Of a stretch of 64,000 nucleotides of DNA, positions 60,561 to 64,000 are shown in pieces. The stretch lies in assembly GCA_005881575.1 (NCBI GenBank), contig VBCA01000019.1, positions 62,001 to 126,000 of the forward strand, written 5' to 3'. Position 1 is the stretch's first letter; each line of letters begins with the position of its first letter. Made by a program: the position numbers and the translations under genes. The notes under the pieces were generated by a model. That model saw nothing but the letters and a program-made list of their open reading frames with translations. It made no database searches and was not told the DNA's origin. The DNA is from Betaproteobacteria bacterium (GTDB lineage: Bacteria; Pseudomonadota; Gammaproteobacteria; Burkholderiales; SG8-39).

Positions 60561-61541
60561 CTATTCGACCGTCACGCGCGAAAGCTTGATCAGCCGGTCC
60601 CAGCGCGCGTATTCGGACTGGAGATATTGGGCGAATTCCTCGGGTGTGTTGCCGACCACCTCGAACCACTGCTTGGTCACATATTTGTCGCGGAAGGCCC
60701 GATCGAGGAGGATCTTGGCGGTGTCGTCGTAGATCCTGGCGACGGTCTCGCGCGGCATGCCGGCGGGCCCCACGAGCGCGAACCACGTTCCGGCCTCGTA
60801 GCCCGGGACGCCTGATTCGGCGACCGTGGGAAGATCAGGCAGGGCCGCAATCCGGCGCGAGGTCGCGGCGGCGAGGAGTTTCAGCCTGCCCGCGCGCGCG
60901 TGCGACTCGACCAGAAGCGGGGTCACCATCATCATCTGTATCTGGCCGGAAAGAAGATCGGTGACCGCGGGGCCGGCGCCTTTGTAGGGCACGTGCACGA
61001 TGTCGATGCCGAGCAGGTTCTTGAGGTAGTCGACGCTGATGTGCGCCGAGGAGCCCAGCCCGAAGGAACCGTAGGAGAGCGAGCCGGGTTTGGCTTTCGC
61101 GAGCGCCACCAATTCCTGGAAGGTGTTCGCGGGCACCGAAACGTGCACGGCGATGACCCACGGGAAACGCACCAGCACCGTGATCGGCGTGAAGCTCTTC
61201 ACGCCGTTATACGGGAGGTTCCTGTACAAATGCGGGTTGATCACGAACGAGGAGGCGTCGGAGACGAGCAGCGTGGCGCCGTCGGGCGCCGACCGCGAAA
61301 CATACTCGGCGCCGACAATCTGGTTCGCGCCCGGGCGGTTCTCGACCAGCACCGGCTGCCCCCAGATTTCCGAAAAGCGCGGCGCCAGCGCGCGCGAAAA
61401 GGCGTCGGTCGCGCCGCCCGGCGAAGTCGGCACGACGATCTTCACCGCTCGGGAGGGGAAGGTTTGCGCCGGCGCGAGGAAAGGCGCTGTGGCGAGCGCG
61501 GCGGCCACAAATGCGAGCAAGCGCGCTGAAATCCCGGACAC
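60561..61541 (-). CDS. Bug-family TTT solute receptor 7
   Basis: 326 residues from GTG 61541, well supported by GGAGG seven bases upstream. Signal ends FLAPAQ. Motifs: VKIVVPTSPGGATDAFSRAL, VLVENRPGANQIVGAEYV, IVHVPYKGAGPAVTDLLSGQ, TWFALVGPAGMPRETV. It is convergent with the LLM/hydrolase/MetE-like operon, with five bases between stops, so it may belong to the same catabolic locus though read from the other strand. Confidence 0.92.
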   Translation of the reverse strand: MSGISARLLAFVAAALATAPFLAPAQTFPSRAVKIVVPTSPGGATDAFSRALAPRFSEIWGQPVLVENRPGANQIVGAEYVSRSAPDGATLLVSDASSFVINPHLYRNLPYNGVKSFTPITVLVRFPWVIAVHVSVPANTFQELVALAKAKPGSLSYGSFGLGSSAHISVDYLKNLLGIDIVHVPYKGAGPAVTDLLSGQIQMMMVTPLLVESHARAGRLKLLAAATSRRIAALPDLPTVAESGVPGYEAGTWFALVGPAGMPRETVARIYDDTAKILLDRAFRDKYVTKQWFEVVGNTPEEFAQYLQSEYARWDRLIKLSRVTVE

Positions 61542-61790
61542 CTGAAATCCTCCGTTGTAGGCCCTTATTGTAGTTCGGGCCCGCCCGAACGGCCGCGGCG
61601 GTCGCTCAGCCGAGACCGTGAATTTGTCACGCTTTTTGCGGTCATCCCCGGCCCGGAATTTGCGTTAGAAGAAGAGGGGCTAAGGTTTTTGGAAAGCCCC
61701 TGCCGGGATCTTCCTGATTGGCCCGGTAGCGGTGCGACGGTAGCCTAGTGATTCGAAAGGAACCGGAACAGACCGACGGGACTTACGAAA

Positions 61791-62114
61791 ATGCGACAGA
61801 TCGCGAACCTGACTCCGCAGCTCAGCCGCGTCGAAGCGGAACTCTCGGCCCGCATGTGGGCGGTGTTCGGCAGCTTCCCCCATCTCTGCGGCTTTTCGCT
61901 CCAGGACCGGACCGGCATTCCGGATTTTATCGATCCATCCAGTCTGCGGGACGAGCTTTTCGTCACTGAACTCGGCTTCTCCGCCGCGGTCAGCGAGACC
62001 GAATACGACGAAGCCTACAGGCTGATCACCGAAGCCGTCGCGGACATCGTGTCCGAACGGCCCGAGGCCCTGGAACTGTTGCGCGGGCGCACTTTCGCGA
62101 GGACGCTCCACTAG
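61791..62114 (+). CDS. Hypothetical acidic protein
   Basis: A 107-residue protein from ATG 61791 (weak ribosome site). It begins MRQIANLTPQLSRVEAELSA and is helical and acidic, with PSSLRDELFVTELGFSAAVSE then TEYDEAYRLITEAVADIV. No signal or membrane segment. I recognise no family. An inverted repeat ccctggta/taccaggg follows the stop. Confidence 0.6.
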   Translation: MRQIANLTPQLSRVEAELSARMWAVFGSFPHLCGFSLQDRTGIPDFIDPSSLRDELFVTELGFSAAVSETEYDEAYRLITEAVADIVSERPEALELLRGRTFARTLH

Positions 62115-62131
62115 CGACGTTCTACCGTCTC

Positions 62132-62156
62132 CCCTGGTAGTGCAGCGATACCAGGG
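62132..62156. repeat. Inverted repeat after the acidic hypothetical gene
   Basis: Perfect 8-bp arms ccctggta/taccaggg around a 9-base loop, 18 bases after the stop. No T run follows; it may be a protein-binding site or a weak terminator. Confidence 0.4.
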
Positions 62157-62223
62157 ATCTCGGCGAGTCTCCTTTCCCGGATTCTGCGGCGTTGCCGGGG
62201 CGCGTCGCGAGCCGGTCGCCCCT

Positions 62224-62229
62224 TATAAT
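62224..62229 (+). promoter_or_regulatory. -10 box (TATAAT) for Bug receptor 8
   Basis: A perfect TATAAT lies 29 bases before ATG 62259. No good -35 is seen 16-18 bases upstream. Confidence 0.45.
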
Positions 62230-62258
62230 CCTCGCTTCCACCCGAGGAGAAAGTCCGC

Positions 62259-63239
62259 ATGACCCGAAACCCCGGACGATCTCGCCGCCGAGTGCTGTGC
62301 GCGCTCGCCGCGGCGGCCGTCTCGCCGTTCGCGCTCGCGCAGGGGCTCTCCAAGCGCCCGGTGCGGATCGTCGTTCCGTTCACGCCGGCGGCCGGGCCGG
62401 ACATCGTGGCGCGCTTGCTCGCGCCCAGGCTGCAGGCGCGCTGGGACCAGCCGTTCTTCGTCGAGAACAAGCCGGGTGCCTCGGGCACGATCGGCGCCGA
62501 GATCGTGGTGAAGTCGGCTCCCGACGGCCACACCCTCATGGTGGGGCCGGCGTCTATCGTCACCGCGCCGCATCTCTATCCGAAGATCCCGTATGACGTG
62601 GTCAAGGATCTCTCCGCAATCACGAACGTCGGCTCGACGAGCCTCGCGCTCGTGGTGCACAAGGCGGTGCCCGTGAGCACGGCGCGGGAGTTCATCGCCT
62701 GGGTGAGGTCGCAGCCCGGCAAGCTCAACTACGGCTCTCCCGGAAACGGCACGCACCATCACTTGTGCATGGAGCTGCTCAAGCTGCAGGCGGGCCTGGA
62801 CATCGTGCACGTGCCCTACAAGGGTTCGGCGCCCGCCGAGAACGACTTGATCGCCGGCGTCATTCCCACCATGTTCCTCCCTGTGCACGTTGCGCTCCCG
62901 AAGATCAAGGCGGGCCAGATCAAGGTGCTCGGCGAGAGCCTGAAGGAGCGCCATCCCTTGTTTCCGGACATTCCCTCGCTGCACGAGCAGGGCGTGACCG
63001 GCTACGACGTGGACCTGTGGATCGGCGTGTGGGGCCCCCGGGGAATGCCCGCCGACATCGTCGCGAAATACAACTCGGAGATCCGCGCGATCGTCGCGCT
63101 ACCCGAGATGCGCGAGCAGCTCGCGAGCCAGGGCCTGGTGCCGAACACCGGCACGCCCGAGCAATTCGCCAAGCTCGTCAAGGACGATTTCGAGAAATGG
63201 GGGAAGGTGATCCGCGACGCGAAAATCAAGGCGGACTAG
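62259..63239 (+). CDS. Bug-family TTT solute receptor 8
   Basis: 326 residues; ATG 62259 follows GAGGAGAAAGTCCGC. The leader RSRRRVLCALAAAAVSPFAL then AQ has adjacent arginines and could use Tat or Sec. Motifs: VRIVVPFTPAAGPDIVARLL (AAGPD variant of GGxxD), FFVENKPGASGTIGAEIV, IVHVPYKGSAPAENDLIAG. TAG is followed immediately by the ATG of a dehydrogenase remnant, suggesting a former operon. Confidence 0.92.
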   Translation: MTRNPGRSRRRVLCALAAAAVSPFALAQGLSKRPVRIVVPFTPAAGPDIVARLLAPRLQARWDQPFFVENKPGASGTIGAEIVVKSAPDGHTLMVGPASIVTAPHLYPKIPYDVVKDLSAITNVGSTSLALVVHKAVPVSTAREFIAWVRSQPGKLNYGSPGNGTHHHLCMELLKLQAGLDIVHVPYKGSAPAENDLIAGVIPTMFLPVHVALPKIKAGQIKVLGESLKERHPLFPDIPSLHEQGVTGYDVDLWIGVWGPRGMPADIVAKYNSEIRAIVALPEMREQLASQGLVPNTGTPEQFAKLVKDDFEKWGKVIRDAKIKAD

Positions 63240-63326
63240 ATGAAGTCCCTCGAAACGGTGGGAATTCTGGGCCTGGGCAAGATGGGCATGGGGCTCGCCA
63301 TGCCGGAGATCCCGGAGCGCCTCTAG
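63240..63326 (+). pseudogene. Beta-hydroxyacid dehydrogenase remnant
   Basis: ATG 63240 directly follows the Bug stop. MKSLETVGILGLGKMGMGLA is the NAD-binding start of the 3-hydroxyisobutyrate/tartronate-semialdehyde reductase family (GxGxMG), but after nine further residues it ends at TAG 63324-63326. Normal members are near 290 residues. The rest is missing, so this is a deletion scar. Confidence 0.7.
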
Positions 63327-63414
63327 CGCCTCGCGAGTCGGGCGGCTTGATTCGTGCGGAGTTGACTCCGTCCGGCAAGCTCGGCTACTTTGGAGTAGTT
63401 TTTTCGGAGGACAC

Positions 63415-64000
63415 ATGGGTGCAACCAGCAATTTGATGTGGCAGCTGCTCGTCCAGTTCCTGATCGTTTTGTTCCTCGTCGTGGCCGTTGCAGGCCTCGC
63501 GGTGGGGGTCGGGCTCATCGCTTCCAGCCCGAAGATGGCGCAGTACTTCCACGTGCTGAACCGTTGGGTGTCCACGCGCCACATTCTCAGGCCGGTCGAG
63601 GTGCCCGTCGATACGGAACGGGCGACTCACCGGCACTATCGCTGGCTCGCCGGAGGCTTTTTCCTCGGAGGTCTCATCGCGGTTTTCGGACTCCTGACCG
63701 GGCTCGACGCGACCGCCGTCAGCGCGGCGTTTGCCGCAAAGCGTTTCGCGCCCGTCGTAGCGATCGCAGTGGAAAGCGCAAAGTGGGTTCTGATCGCGGG
63801 CAGCGCATCCGGCGTCGTAGTCGGCGCGATGCTGCTCTTCTATCCGAACGCGGAAAGCATGCTCGAAAGATTCGCAAACCACTGGGTGTCTCCCCGCCGC
63901 GTGACCCGGAGCTGGGACGACATGCGCATGACGCTCGACGTGCTGGTAGAGGCTCATCCCAAGCCCGCCGGCTGGGTCATCGCCTGTACTTCGGTGGCGG
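63415..64000 (+). CDS. Membrane protein of unknown function (3' end beyond window)
   Basis: At least 195 residues; ATG 63415 follows GGAGGACAC. Three hydrophobic segments are visible: LLVQFLIVLFLVVAVAGLAV then GVGLIAS; GGFFLGGLIAVFGLLTGL; and VLIAGSASGVVVGAMLLFYP. Between them are RHILRPVEVPVDTERATHRH and a basic loop. An inner-membrane protein; no family is recognised from this part. The frame runs off the window end. Confidence 0.65.
   Translation, partial: MGATSNLMWQLLVQFLIVLFLVVAVAGLAVGVGLIASSPKMAQYFHVLNRWVSTRHILRPVEVPVDTERATHRHYRWLAGGFFLGGLIAVFGLLTGLDATAVSAAFAAKRFAPVVAIAVESAKWVLIAGSASGVVVGAMLLFYPNAESMLERFANHWVSPRRVTRSWDDMRMTLDVLVEAHPKPAGWVIACTSVA

Noticed and set aside
1-64000. CRISPR arrays, tRNA or rRNA genes, transposases
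   Set aside because: No spaced repeats, cloverleaf sequences, rRNA segments or transposase/integrase motifs were seen on either strand by reading.

Overview
The window is dense, GC-rich (clearly above 60 percent by eye) bacterial chromosome. It is most consistent with a betaproteobacterium of the Burkholderiales type. The main reasons are eight separate Bug-family (tripartite tricarboxylate transporter) solute receptors, CocE, LLM-flavin and amidohydrolase catabolic genes, a sigma-54 driven type IV pilin, and a GTP cyclohydrolase I/DinB/cold-shock housekeeping block. I see no tRNA, rRNA, CRISPR array, transposase or integrase.

Layout. 1-8.5 kb: the tail of an FMN-dependent hydroxyacid dehydrogenase, an exported cupin, a membrane-anchored patatin phospholipase, a two-half beta-propeller lipoprotein, an exported MBL-fold hydrolase, a ModA-like binding protein flanked by two chimeric gene remnants, and a TfoX-N protein. 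8.6-16.5 kb: an MFS exporter, DoxX, an outer-membrane beta-barrel, a double cyclic-nucleotide-binding (CNB) protein, a 4TM membrane protein, a di-haem oxidoreductase lipoprotein, a VapBC-like pair and a lactonase-type propeller with a damaged start. 16.6-23.4 kb: FMN dehydrogenase, saccharopine-dehydrogenase-like protein, methyltransferase, FolE, SRAP protein, DinB, cold-shock protein and an exported RidA-like protein. 23.5-30 kb: a haem/beta-propeller lipoprotein, a GNAT protein, an enolase-superfamily enzyme, a PhnD-like receptor and a second double-CNB protein. 30-35 kb: an M23 peptidase, two tandem EAL phosphodiesterases, MAPEG, DUF1993 and a CNB remnant.

35-45 kb is a catabolic block: an orphan molybdopterin subunit, a dienelactone hydrolase and an amidohydrolase interleaved with Bug receptors, followed by the pilin and an exported methyltransferase. 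45-51 kb holds an AT-richer orphan membrane protein, a CzcE-like protein, a Ser/Thr kinase fused to a CNB domain, CocE, an alpha/beta hydrolase and an AT-richer lipoprotein. 51-64 kb holds four more Bug receptors, an S1/P1 nuclease, a RipA-like membrane protein, a triple-PAS protein, an ELWK-repeat lipoprotein and a compact LLM oxidoreductase, hydrolase and MetE-like module. It ends in a membrane protein cut by the window edge.

Three themes recur. (1) Scavenging and catabolism of organic acids or xenobiotics: many single Bug receptors sit beside candidate enzymes, with no TctA/TctB membrane subunits here. (2) Nucleotide second-messenger signalling: two double-CNB proteins, a CNB remnant, a kinase-CNB fusion, two EAL proteins and a PAS protein. 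(3) Gene decay: several loci keep only gene ends, sometimes fused, and two genes look frameshifted. The most promising candidates for undescribed function are the CNB-centred signalling set and the LLM/hydrolase/MetE-like module; both remain inferences.
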